In this document: positions 14,635 through 22,394 of the stretch, piece by piece | Layout of the letters: the number at the start of each line of letters is the position of its first letter | How positions within the stretch are numbered: position 1 is the first letter of the stretch | Position numbers and translations under genes: made by a program | The notes under the pieces: generated by a model | Database searches by the model: none | Told to the model about the DNA's origin: nothing | The model's input: only the letters and a program-made list of their open reading frames with translations | Assembly (NCBI GenBank): GCA_003644265.1 | Contig: QNBX01000055.1 | Span: 1-25,024, forward strand | Reading direction: 5' to 3' | DNA: 25,024 bases | DNA from: Planctomycetota bacterium | Lineage (GTDB): Bacteria; Planctomycetota; B15-G4

Positions 14635-15897
14635 TCAGAAGCTCAAGAACCGGGACAGATCGTCCAGGCGCATGATGCGCATGCCCAGGCGGTCGGCCTG
14701 GCGGTACTCGTCGGTCTCGTTCAGCTCCACGGCAAACTCGCCGTCGGCCAGGTTCTTGTGACCCAACACGAGCACGTCGGTGCCGGTGCCGAGGGTGCCG
14801 TCCACCGAGCCGCCCAGGTCCGACAGGCGCGTGGTGACGAACTCCTTGCTCATGCTGAGCGGGAACTCGCCCAGCAGGTAGTAGCGCGTGATCGTGTTGC
14901 GGCGGAACAGCGGGTTGAGCACCACGTCGCCGGGCAGGATCGGGTCGAAGGTGTCGGCCTCGCCCAGCAGGCCCACGATGGCCATGTCGTGCTCGACCCT
15001 GCGCACCTCGACCACACCCTTGCCCGTGTACAGGCCGCCCTTGCCCAGACGCAGCACGTCGAAGCGGGTGCCCGGGCGCAGGGCGTTGCGGCTGCCCACG
15101 TCGATCCAGGCCACCGTCCCGTCCGCCGACACGGCCAGGATCTCGCCGTCGGGCTGCCCGGGCTCCACCGGGGAGCGCTCGGCGGCCAGGGCCGCGATCT
15201 GTGCCTCGGCCAGGGCTGCGGCGCGGTTGGCGTCGAGCTGAGCCTCGTCCAGCGTGCGCTGCGTGGAGCGCGCCGAGTCATCGGAGGCCTGCTGCTGATC
15301 GCGCAGGTCGACCAGCTGCCGGTCGTAGCCGGTGGCCTGGGTGCTGCTGCGGTTCTGCTCATCCGACAGGTCCTGACGCAGCTGCGCGATCTGCGCCTTG
15401 TACTGGGTGTCGAGCGAGGCGGTGCGCTGGTCGGCGGCGGCGCGATCGGCCAGCTCGGAGCTGAGCGCCGTATCGGCCTGCTGCTTGGCGAGCAGCGCGG
15501 CCTGATGGGCCGAGATGAGCGCCTTGATGGTCTGGTCCACCGTGACCGTGCTGTCCGGGCCGCCCAGCACGTTGCCCGCCTCGGCCTTGGCCGCATCGAG
15601 GTCGAGCTTCAGCGCCGTGATGTTGGCGCGGGCGCTGATGTCGGTCGCATCGAAGTAACCCACCACGTCCGACAGGGACTTGTGGTCCGCGATGGCCACG
15701 TCGAGCTTGGCCACCGCCTGGACCGTTCGCGCCTCGGCGTCCGCGGCGCGGGTCTGTGACGAGGCGATGTCGGCGTTGGTCACGTACAGCAGGGCCAGCG
15801 TGGCCAGCCACAGGATCATGATGGAGACCAGCCACATGGTGTGGACGGCGCCGGCCTGGCTGCGTCGCGTGAAGGCGTTCACGGATGACCTCATCAT
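14635..15897 (-). CDS. Membrane-anchored coiled-coil protein with C-terminal BRCT-like domain
   Basis: A 420-residue protein from ATG 15897 (ATG 15894 adjacent; a GTG at 15948 is possible but would leave almost no leader after the mapped promoter). Residues 1-21 are basic (TRRSQAG), and 22-39 form a single transmembrane helix (WLVSIMILWLATLALLYV). By the positive-inside rule the rest is outside the cytoplasm. Residues about 45-245 are Ala/Gln/Asp-rich helix with coiled-coil character. Residues about 250-338 are beta-rich (ILAVSADGTVAWIDVGSRNA, then LRPGTRFDVLRLGKGG), resembling FlgT-C-like or other small barrels. Residues 339-420 align by eye with a BRCT domain: KEFVTTRLSDLGGSVDG, TDVLVLG, then YRQADRLGMRIMRLDDLSRF. 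Function unknown. Head of the comB-tatC-ychF-cinA cluster. Confidence 0.8.
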   Translation of the reverse strand: MMRSSVNAFTRRSQAGAVHTMWLVSIMILWLATLALLYVTNADIASSQTRAADAEARTVQAVAKLDVAIADHKSLSDVVGYFDATDISARANITALKLDLDAAKAEAGNVLGGPDSTVTVDQTIKALISAHQAALLAKQQADTALSSELADRAAADQRTASLDTQYKAQIAQLRQDLSDEQNRSSTQATGYDRQLVDLRDQQQASDDSARSTQRTLDEAQLDANRAAALAEAQIAALAAERSPVEPGQPDGEILAVSADGTVAWIDVGSRNALRPGTRFDVLRLGKGGLYTGKGVVEVRRVEHDMAIVGLLGEADTFDPILPGDVVLNPLFRRNTITRYYLLGEFPLSMSKEFVTTRLSDLGGSVDGTLGTGTDVLVLGHKNLADGEFAVELNETDEYRQADRLGMRIMRLDDLSRFLSF

Positions 15898-15962
15898 TAT
15901 CGGGGACCACTCGTTCGGGAGCTGCTCGACGGTCGGCGAGGGGCTCACCGACGAAGGCGCGG

Positions 15963-15991
15963 ATTATAGGGAGCAGGACCTCGACCGGCAA
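15963..15991 (-). promoter_or_regulatory. Sigma-70-type promoter for the BRCT-like/comB/tatC cluster
   Basis: On the minus strand a perfect TATAAT (15963-15968) lies 17 nt downstream of TTGCCG (15986-15991; 4 of 6 to TTGACA). Transcription would start near 15955, giving a leader of roughly 60 nt to ATG 15897. This is the only exact TATAAT with good spacing that I found in this GC-rich window. Confidence 0.75.
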
Positions 15992-16100
15992 CGGAGCCCG
16001 GAGAGCGCATCCGCCACGGGGCGCTGGCGACGCGCCTCAAGCGGTCTGACAGCCTGGGAGCCGCCGGCCCGCGACGACCCCGGACCGGTATGCTGCCCCC

Positions 16101-16811
16101 ATGGGCCACGTCCTGGGACTCCTCGGCGGCGTAGCCAGTGGCAAGTCCACCCTGGCGGGCCTGCTGGCCGCCCGGGGCTGGGTGCTGCTGGACGCCGACG
16201 CCCTGGCCCGCCAGGCCGTCGAACGCCCCGCCATCCGAGCGGCCCTGGCCCGGCGCTTCGGCGGCGATCTGTTCGAGGCCCCGGAGCCCCCCCGCGCCGA
16301 CCCTCAAGAGGCCCCCGCCGACGCTCCGCTCCAGCCGCGGTCGCAGCCTCCCAGGCCCCCCGGCCCCGCGCCCGAGCACCCTGCATACGAGCCCTCAGGG
16401 CCGCTGAACCGCCCGCTGCTGGCCCAACGGGCCTTCGCCGACCCGACCGCCACGGCCGATCTCAACGCCATCGTGCACCCCTGGGTGAGGCAGCAGCTGC
16501 TGGCGGGACTGGCGGGCGCCGGCTCGCGTCCGGTGGTGCTGGATGTGCCCCTGCTGCTGGAGTCGCCCCTGGCCGAGCGGGTCGACACCTGGCTGCTGGT
16601 GCGCGCGCCTGAGACCGCCCGAGAGGCCCGCAGCGAGGCCCGCGGCTGGTCGCCCGGCGAGCGCTCCCGGCGCGAATCGGCCCAGGCCGATCTGCCGGCC
16701 AAGGCCCGTCGAGCCGATCATGTGCTTGAGAACTCGGGTACGATCGAGGATCTTGAGCGTCGGTTGGACGCCCTGCTCCTCAAGCGGGGCCTGCCGACCC
16801 CATCTGCCTGA
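16101..16811 (+). CDS. coaE: Dephospho-CoA kinase with a proline-rich insertion
   Basis: A 236-residue CoaE, the last step of coenzyme A synthesis (ATP-dependent 3'-phosphorylation of dephospho-CoA). The P-loop is LLGGVASGKST (residues 7-17), followed by DADALARQ (31-38) and LARRFGGDLF (49-58). After the insertion come GPLNRPLLAQRAF (100-112), LNAIVHPWV, VVLDVPLLLES and the lid region RSEARGWSPGERSRRESAQ. Residues 59-99 are a Pro/Ala/Arg-rich stretch not found in standard enzymes of about 200 residues; it falls between two conserved segments and probably loops out. The gene is divergent from the BRCT-like protein gene and upstream of rho. Confidence 0.93.
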   Translation: MGHVLGLLGGVASGKSTLAGLLAARGWVLLDADALARQAVERPAIRAALARRFGGDLFEAPEPPRADPQEAPADAPLQPRSQPPRPPGPAPEHPAYEPSGPLNRPLLAQRAFADPTATADLNAIVHPWVRQQLLAGLAGAGSRPVVLDVPLLLESPLAERVDTWLLVRAPETAREARSEARGWSPGERSRRESAQADLPAKARRADHVLENSGTIEDLERRLDALLLKRGLPTPSA

Positions 16812-16831
16812 GCTCTTGCCGCGCGGCCTGA

Positions 16832-16897
16832 CCCCGATGATCCGGGGCACGACCAGCCACCACGCGCCGGCGGCTCCTCCCCCTCCCCAGTCCTGTC
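16832..16897 (+). promoter_or_regulatory. rho leader: small hairpin and C-rich tract
   Basis: In the 104 nt between coaE and rho, CCCCG (16832-16836) can pair with CGGGG (16843-16847). Closer to the start codon a C/T-rich, G-poor run (about 16873-16895, CTCCTCCCCCTCCCC at its centre) lies some 20 nt before the ATG. Rho of several bacteria represses its own gene through its leader, and a C-rich unstructured leader is what Rho would bind. The regulatory role is inference. Confidence 0.4.
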
Positions 16898-16915
16898 GGA
16901 CGCCGTCTTCGATCC

Positions 16916-18331
16916 ATGGCGACCAAGCCCAGCAAGCAGCCCGCAGACCCCCGCGCCCCCGACGAGACCGGCCAGATCGTGGCCGTTCCCGTGCAGGGTG
17001 CGTCCGGCCCCCGCACCATCTTCCGCAAGAAGGCGCCGCGCCTGCCCGGGCAGCCCGGCAGCGACGAGCCCGCCGACCTGGCCACGCTGGCCGAGCTGCC
17101 CGTCGACCAGCTGGTGCTGCGCCTGAAGCGCTACGGCCTCAAGGTGCACGAGGGCATGGACCGCTCGCGCCTGCTGGTGGCGCTCATGCGCGCCTCCGAC
17201 AAGCTCGATCTGTCGCTTGTGGGCGAGGGCCAGGTGGAGCTGCTGCCCGACGGCTACGGTTTCCTGCGCAGCGCGCGCAACACGTTCCTGCACTCGCCCG
17301 ATGACCTGTACATCGCGCCGGCGCTGATCGAGCAGTGGGGCATCCGCGCCGGCATGAGCGTGCGCGGCACCCTCAAGCGCGGTCGCCACAAGGACAAGTA
17401 CTTCGCGCTCAGCGAGATCCTCAGCATCAACAGCCGCCCGCCGCAGGAGGCCAAGGACTGGAAGCCCTTCGAGGAGCTCGAGGCGGTCTTCCCGGACAAG
17501 CGCTGCCTGCTGGAGACCGGCGACAAGTACGACTGGAGCTGCCGCGTGATCGATCTGGTGGCGCCGCTCGGCTTTGGTCAGCGCGCGCTGATCGTGTCGC
17601 CGCCGCGCTCCGGCAAGACCATGATGCTCAAGGCCATCGCCAACGCGGTCACCGAGAACTACCGCGAGGTCAAGCTGCTGGTGTTCCTGGTGGACGAGCG
17701 CCCCGAGGAGGTCACCGACATGCAGCGCTCGGTGCAAGGCGAGGTCATCGCCTCGACCTTCGACGAGCCGCCCCAGCGTCACGTGGCCGTGGCCGAGCGC
17801 GTGGAGGAGCGCGCCCGCAGCCTGGTGGAGTCGGGCTACGACGTGGTGCTGCTGATCGACTCGATCACGCGCCTGGGGCGGGCCTTCAACGCCGCCGCCA
17901 GCAGCAGCGGCCGCATCCTGTCGGGCGGCCTGGAGGCCAAGGCCCTGCAGAAGCCGCGGCGCCTGTTCGGCTCGGCGCGCAACATCGACGGCGGCGGCTC
18001 CCTGACCATCCTGGCCACGGCCCTGGTGGACACCAACTCGCGCATGGACGAGGTCATCTTCGAGGAGTTCAAGGGCACCGGCAACATGGAGATCGTGCTG
18101 TCACGTGCGGTCTCCGAGCAGCGCATCTTCCCGGCCATCGACGTGCACAAGTCCGGCACGCGCATGGAGGATCTGCTGTACGACCCGGAGGAGGCGCAGC
18201 TGATCAAGCAGCTGCGCGGCGCCCTGGCGGACCTGCCCGTGGTGGGCGCCATCGAGGAGCTGCTGAACCGGCTCAAGAAGACCGGCAGCAACCCCGAGTT
18301 CCTGCTGTCGTTGCGCGCCGGGCGGTTCTGA
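16916..18331 (+). CDS. rho: Transcription termination factor Rho
   Basis: A 471-residue hexameric RNA helicase. Residues 1-54 are a basic/Pro-rich extension. Residues about 55-92 are the Rho N-terminal helix bundle (LAELPVDQLVLRLKRYGL). The RNA-binding OB fold carries DGYGFLRSA (112-120). The ATPase core has Walker A PPRSGKT (Lys234; E. coli Lys184), with Arg231 where E. coli has Lys181. LVFLVDERPEEVTDMQR is followed by LLIDSITRLGRAFN (Walker B), then EEFKGTGNMEIVLSR and RIFPAIDVHKSGTR. These cover the secondary RNA site Q- and R-loop regions, so the enzyme should be functional. It lies 104 nt after coaE and 82 nt before the flippase gene. Confidence 0.98.
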   Translation: MATKPSKQPADPRAPDETGQIVAVPVQGASGPRTIFRKKAPRLPGQPGSDEPADLATLAELPVDQLVLRLKRYGLKVHEGMDRSRLLVALMRASDKLDLSLVGEGQVELLPDGYGFLRSARNTFLHSPDDLYIAPALIEQWGIRAGMSVRGTLKRGRHKDKYFALSEILSINSRPPQEAKDWKPFEELEAVFPDKRCLLETGDKYDWSCRVIDLVAPLGFGQRALIVSPPRSGKTMMLKAIANAVTENYREVKLLVFLVDERPEEVTDMQRSVQGEVIASTFDEPPQRHVAVAERVEERARSLVESGYDVVLLIDSITRLGRAFNAAASSSGRILSGGLEAKALQKPRRLFGSARNIDGGGSLTILATALVDTNSRMDEVIFEEFKGTGNMEIVLSRAVSEQRIFPAIDVHKSGTRMEDLLYDPEEAQLIKQLRGALADLPVVGAIEELLNRLKKTGSNPEFLLSLRAGRF

Positions 18332-18413
18332 TCGCCCGCTCGCAGGCGCAGCGAACGGCCAAGCTCAGCATGACCGCCGCAGCGCCGAGACGCAGGGCCA
18401 GAACAGGCACACG

Positions 18414-19811
18414 GTGAGTCGCCAGCCCAAGCACAAGCCGTCGCTGACGACACGCCTGGCCGGGCTCACCAAGATCAAGTTCGTGCGCGACACGCTGGTG
18501 CTGCAGCTGGGCAGCGTGGTCCAGAGCGGCACCTACTTCGTGACCTCGGTGCTCACGGCGCGCAGCCTGGGTGACGAGCAGCTCGGCCGCTGGGCCACAG
18601 CGCGCGAGCTGTACATGTTCATCTTCTTCATGGTGAGCATGGGACTCACCAACGCCGCGGTCTCCAGCTACAGCAAGGCGCGCGGGCAGGACGACCGCGA
18701 GGCCGCCACCCTGGCCCTGGCGGCCCTGCTCAAGCTGGGTCTGATCGTGTCGCTGCTCGCGGCGGTCTTCGGTGTGCTGCTTGCGCCGCGTCTGGCCGAG
18801 GCGCTGTACGACGGCGACCGGGAGGTCGGCGTCATCACCGCCATCCTCTGCTTCGGCTGCTTGGGCGAGGTGCTGCGCAGCCTGACCCTGGCCGTGCTCA
18901 GTGGCGCGCGCCAGATGAAGCGCTACGTGGCCTTCGACGCGCTCACCAATCTCCTGCGGCTGGGGCTGGTGGGCGGCGCCCTGCTGATCGAGCGCACACC
19001 CGAGGCCGTGGCCGTGGCGCTGCTGAGCCACGCCCTGCTCTCCGGAGCCCTGGGCCTGGTGGCCTACCAGCGCGCCGGCAGGCTGCACGAGACCACCGCG
19101 CCCCCCCCCTTCCGCGAGGTGCTGACCCAGGTCCCCCGCGCGCCGCTGCGCCAGATGCTCGGCACCTCGTCGCTGCTGGCGGCGGGCAAGGCCATGAACA
19201 ACATCGTGCCGCGGCTGCCGCTGATCCTGATCCCGGCCCTGGCCGTGAGCACCAGCGAGGGCTTTGCGGACAACGGCGCCTTCCAGGTGGCCATGGTGCT
19301 CAACATGGTGCTGGCCGGCGTGGTGGGAGCCATCGGCACCAACCTGCTGCCGACGCTGGGCTTCAAGATGGGCCAGGCCGACGTGCCCATGGAGCAACTC
19401 GGCGCCACCCTGCGCAAGGTCTCACTGGCCGCGGGCGCGTTCACCGCCGGCGCCACGCTGGTCTCGCTGCCGGCGGCCTACGTGGTGCTCAAGGTCTTCT
19501 ACGGCGAGGAGTTCGACGGCGCCTTCCCGCTCTTCTGGCGCCTGGCCAGCGGCAACCTGGTGCTGGGCTTCTGCGTGATCGTTGAGCCCTGGGCCATCTA
19601 CGCCCACCAACTGCGCAAGCACGTGGCCCGCAACGTCGTGCTGGCGCTGCTCATCGCCAGTTGCGTGTACTGGGCCACCGCCAACTTCGGCGCCCAGGGC
19701 GCCGCGCTGGCCGCCGGCCTGGCACGCGCCGCGGCCCTGGTCCACATGCTCTTCATCTGGCTCTGGTTCCGCCGGCGCCGCCCGCTCAGCGGCGACACCC
19801 ATCCCGCGTGA
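18414..19811 (+). CDS. MOP-superfamily flippase (Wzx/MurJ-like polysaccharide or lipid exporter)
   Basis: A 465-residue integral membrane protein starting at GTG. It has about 12 hydrophobic helices. The N-terminus (FVRDTLVLQLGSVVQSGTYF, then VLTARSLGDEQLGRWATARE) has the pattern of polysaccharide-synthesis transporters of the Wzx/RfbX type, in which the first helix pair is followed by a short G-x-LG-x-W/Y loop. Basic residues cluster at the C-terminus (WFRRRRPL). It would move lipid-linked sugars or similar lipids across the inner membrane; the substrate is not readable. No glycosyltransferases are next to it. Its TGA shares one nucleotide with the ATG of the antiporter gene (19811), which indicates translational coupling. 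Confidence 0.8.
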   Translation: MSRQPKHKPSLTTRLAGLTKIKFVRDTLVLQLGSVVQSGTYFVTSVLTARSLGDEQLGRWATARELYMFIFFMVSMGLTNAAVSSYSKARGQDDREAATLALAALLKLGLIVSLLAAVFGVLLAPRLAEALYDGDREVGVITAILCFGCLGEVLRSLTLAVLSGARQMKRYVAFDALTNLLRLGLVGGALLIERTPEAVAVALLSHALLSGALGLVAYQRAGRLHETTAPPPFREVLTQVPRAPLRQMLGTSSLLAAGKAMNNIVPRLPLILIPALAVSTSEGFADNGAFQVAMVLNMVLAGVVGAIGTNLLPTLGFKMGQADVPMEQLGATLRKVSLAAGAFTAGATLVSLPAAYVVLKVFYGEEFDGAFPLFWRLASGNLVLGFCVIVEPWAIYAHQLRKHVARNVVLALLIASCVYWATANFGAQGAALAAGLARAAALVHMLFIWLWFRRRRPLSGDTHPA

Positions 19812-21514
19812 TGCCCGCCATGCCCAACGACCCCCTGCTCGTGCTGGCCGTGGTCGTGGCCGCCGGACTGGCCGGCGGCGCCCTGGCGCGACGCGTCGGG
19901 CTGGCGGGCGTCACGGGCCAGATCCTGGCGGGCGTCGCCCTGGGAGAGGCGGGCCTGGGGCTGCTGGGCGGCCAGCAGGTGGCCTCGCTCTCGCCGGTGA
20001 CGGCCTTTGCCCTGGGCCTGATCACGCTCGTGGTGGGCGGACACCTGAGCCTGCGCCGCCTGCGCAACGCGGGCACACGCCTGCTGCTGCTGGTGCTGGC
20101 CGAGGCCACGCTGATCCCGCTGCTGGTGTACGTGGTGGTGGCCGGTCCGCTGGACAGACCCTGGACCCTGGCGGTGCTGCTGGCGGCCCTGGCGGTCTCC
20201 ACCGCGCCCGCCACCATCGTAGCGCTGGTGGCGGAGAGCCGCTCCCGCGGCGTGTTCACCAAGACGCTCATGGGAGCGGTGGCGCTCAACAACATCGCGG
20301 CCATCTTCCTGTTTGAGCTGGCCCACCTGGCCGCGGTGACCCTGGGCGAGGGTGTCGACATCCCCGCCTGGCAGCTCGTGCTGGAGCCGCTGCGCGAACT
20401 GGGCGTCACCATCATGCTGGGCGGCGGCGTGGGGCTCGGGCTGGTGTACGCCACGCGCAAGATGGTGCAGAGCGATCGCCTGGCCACGGCGTCCGTCATC
20501 GCCGTGCTGCTCGTGTCCGGCCTGGCCGGCGCCCTGGGTGTGTCGGCTCTGCTGAGCTGCCTGTTCCTGGGCATGACCCTGGCCAACCTCACGCCTGACA
20601 AAGACGAGATCGTGGAGTCGGCCTTCGTCGACGTGCGTCAGGCCATCTTCGCGGTCTTCTTCACTCTGGCCGGCGCGCAGCTGCACCTCGACCAGCTGGG
20701 AGGCGCGGGCTGGCTGGTGCTGGCCGTGTTCGCAACGCGGCTGGTGGGCAAGGTGCTGGCCGCGCACCTCGCCTTGCGCATAGCGGGTGGCACGCGCGCC
20801 ATGCGCCGTTGGATCGGCCTGGCGCTCACGCCCCAGGCCGGCGTGGCCGTGGGCCTGATCCTGCTGGCCTACGAGTCGCCCGCCCTGGCGGACATCGGCC
20901 CCGAGCTGCTCAACGCGGGCCTGGCCATCGTGGCGCTGAACGAGCTGGTGGGCCCGTCGCTGGTGCGCATGGCCCTGGTGCGCTCGGGCGAGGCCAATCA
21001 CGACCGCGCGCGGCTGCTCGACTTCCTGCACGAAGAGAACATCGTGGTCGACCTGAAGGCCGACACGATGGAGGCCGCCATCGAACAGCTGGTGGACGTG
21101 CTGGTGCGCACCAACCACCTGGACGCCGACCGCGACGCGCTGCTGGCCTCCGTGCTGCAACGCGAGCGTGAGGTCTCCACCTGCTTTGGCGAGGGGCTGG
21201 CCGTGCCCCACGGCGTGCACGAATCGGGCCAGGTCATGGCCGGCGCCATGGGCATCAGCCGGCAAGGCCTGGACTTCGACACGCCCGATGGGCGTCCGGT
21301 GCACTGCATGGTGGTGCTGGCCACGCCCGCCAACGAGCGCGACCGCCACCTGCAGGTGCTCGCGGCCCTGGCGCGCGCCATCGGCGTCGACCCCAACGTA
21401 CGCCGCCAGCTGTTCGCCGCACGCACGGCGGCCCACGCCTACGACGTGCTGCACGGCGCCGAGGCCAGCCACTTCAACGCCTTCCTGGACGAAGACGAGG
21501 ACGACGCGAGCTGA
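19811..21514 (+). CDS. CPA2-type cation/proton antiporter-like protein fused to a PTS EIIA (type 2) domain
   Basis: A 567-residue protein. Residues about 5-385 form about 12 transmembrane helices of a CPA2 exchanger: GVTGQILAGVALGEAGLGLL, VSTAPATIVALVAESRSRG, then ALNNIAAIFLFELA, aligned by eye with the FQDIAAIPL segment of KefC. The conserved acidic ion-site position is Asn here (Asn160-Asn161). Residues about 398-545 are a PTS_EIIA_2 (fructose/mannitol/PtsN-like) domain, with its phosphoacceptor His467 in GLAVPHGVH. The C-terminus is acidic (DEDEDD). The EIIA part probably senses or controls transport; no other PTS gene is in the window. The start at ATG 19811 overlaps the flippase stop by one base. 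The gene converges on the Bat cluster with a 19-nt gap. Confidence 0.88.
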   Translation: MPAMPNDPLLVLAVVVAAGLAGGALARRVGLAGVTGQILAGVALGEAGLGLLGGQQVASLSPVTAFALGLITLVVGGHLSLRRLRNAGTRLLLLVLAEATLIPLLVYVVVAGPLDRPWTLAVLLAALAVSTAPATIVALVAESRSRGVFTKTLMGAVALNNIAAIFLFELAHLAAVTLGEGVDIPAWQLVLEPLRELGVTIMLGGGVGLGLVYATRKMVQSDRLATASVIAVLLVSGLAGALGVSALLSCLFLGMTLANLTPDKDEIVESAFVDVRQAIFAVFFTLAGAQLHLDQLGGAGWLVLAVFATRLVGKVLAAHLALRIAGGTRAMRRWIGLALTPQAGVAVGLILLAYESPALADIGPELLNAGLAIVALNELVGPSLVRMALVRSGEANHDRARLLDFLHEENIVVDLKADTMEAAIEQLVDVLVRTNHLDADRDALLASVLQREREVSTCFGEGLAVPHGVHESGQVMAGAMGISRQGLDFDTPDGRPVHCMVVLATPANERDRHLQVLAALARAIGVDPNVRRQLFAARTAAHAYDVLHGAEASHFNAFLDEDEDDAS

Positions 21515-21533
21515 AGCGCGCGCTGTGCGCCGC

Positions 21534-22394
21534 TCAGCCCCCGGCGCGACGCACCTGTTCGGACGGCATCCAGCCGCGGCCGCCGGCCAGGGTCTCCACC
21601 AACACCCAGCCTGAGCGCCGCTCCTCATGGCGCACCAGGGTCCCGGGGTCGAGGCGGAACAGCAGCTTGCCGTCGGCGCTGGGCTCGCCGTGAACGCTGG
21701 TGGGCACCAGCACCACCGCGCGCTGGTCGTCCAGCTCCCGGGCGGCGGTGTCGAGCCCCCACCACACCAACGCCAGGCTCAGCATCAGCCCGGCGCTGAA
21801 CCCCAGCCGGCGTCCGCCCAGGCCCGCCCGACGCAGGGCCACCAGCAGCAGCGCCAGGACCGCCATGCTGGTGCCCGCCAGATGCGCCTCGCGCCGCGTG
21901 AGTACCAGCGGCAGGCGCACCAGGGTCTCGGTCAGGTCTTCTGAGCTGGCGCGTCCGGCGCCCAGACGCAGGTTGAGCTGGTGCAGGTTGCGACGGGCCA
22001 CGACGTCACGGGGCGCCCCCCGCAAGGCCTCGTTCAGGTGCCAGACCGCCTCGCCGAAGGCCTCGGCCCGGGCGGCGGCGGTGCCGGCGTTGGCGTGCAG
22101 CACGGCCCGGCGGCCCTGGTCGGGCTCAGCGGACGCCAGGACCGCGAAACCTCGCCAGGCCGCGGCGTAGCGCCGCTCGCGGTAGGCCTCCACGGCCGCG
22201 CGCATGAAGGGTGAAGGCGCTGCGCTCGGCTCAGGCGACGCGAGCGCGGGGCCCTCGGCCAGGGCGGCCGCCCCGGGCTCCGTCCCTGGGTCTGCCTGCG
22301 CCTGCGACGACGCGCCGGGCAAGCCCAGCACGCAGCCCAGCACGCAGCCCAGCACCCGGGCCAGCCGCAGCGACGCCCACGCGCGCGCCGTCAT
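21534..22394 (-). CDS. BatE-like TPR and SH3-type envelope protein
   Basis: A 286-residue protein. An N-terminal signal region contains VLGCVLGCVLG. Residues about 60-145 are TPR-like (FMRAAVEAYRERRYAAAWRG, then ANAGTAAARAEAFGEAVWHL). Two transmembrane helices follow at about 170-185 and 200-215. A C-terminal bacterial SH3-like domain reads AVVLVPTSVHGEPSADGK, VRHEERRSGWVLVETLAGGR and GWMPSEQV. TPR, two membrane helices and SH3 in this order is the BatE layout of aerotolerance (Bat) operons. The ATG overlaps the TGA of batD (22391-22394, ATGA). A longer frame upstream exists but would run through batD. The exact role of BatE is not established. Confidence 0.8.
   Translation of the reverse strand: MTARAWASLRLARVLGCVLGCVLGLPGASSQAQADPGTEPGAAALAEGPALASPEPSAAPSPFMRAAVEAYRERRYAAAWRGFAVLASAEPDQGRRAVLHANAGTAAARAEAFGEAVWHLNEALRGAPRDVVARRNLHQLNLRLGAGRASSEDLTETLVRLPLVLTRREAHLAGTSMAVLALLLVALRRAGLGGRRLGFSAGLMLSLALVWWGLDTAARELDDQRAVVLVPTSVHGEPSADGKLLFRLDPGTLVRHEERRSGWVLVETLAGGRGWMPSEQVRRAGG
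22323..22355 (-). repeat. 12-bp in-frame tandem repeat in the BatE-like signal region
   Basis: GCCCAGCACGCA is repeated at 22323-22334 and 22335-22346, followed by nine bases of a third copy (22347-22355). It encodes repeats of VLGC in the h-region of the signal sequence, so copy number changes would alter the signal peptide by four residues without a frameshift. Confidence 0.9.

Noticed and set aside
16089..16101. TATGCT as a -10 box for a leaderless coaE mRNA
   Set aside because: Spacing to the ATG fits, but there is no -35-like sequence 16-18 nt upstream, and TATGCT alone is too common to support a call.
19598..21628. 676-residue minus-strand ORF antisense to the antiporter gene
   Set aside because: His/Gln/Arg/Gly-rich with no recognisable motif; typical antisense open frame in high-GC DNA.
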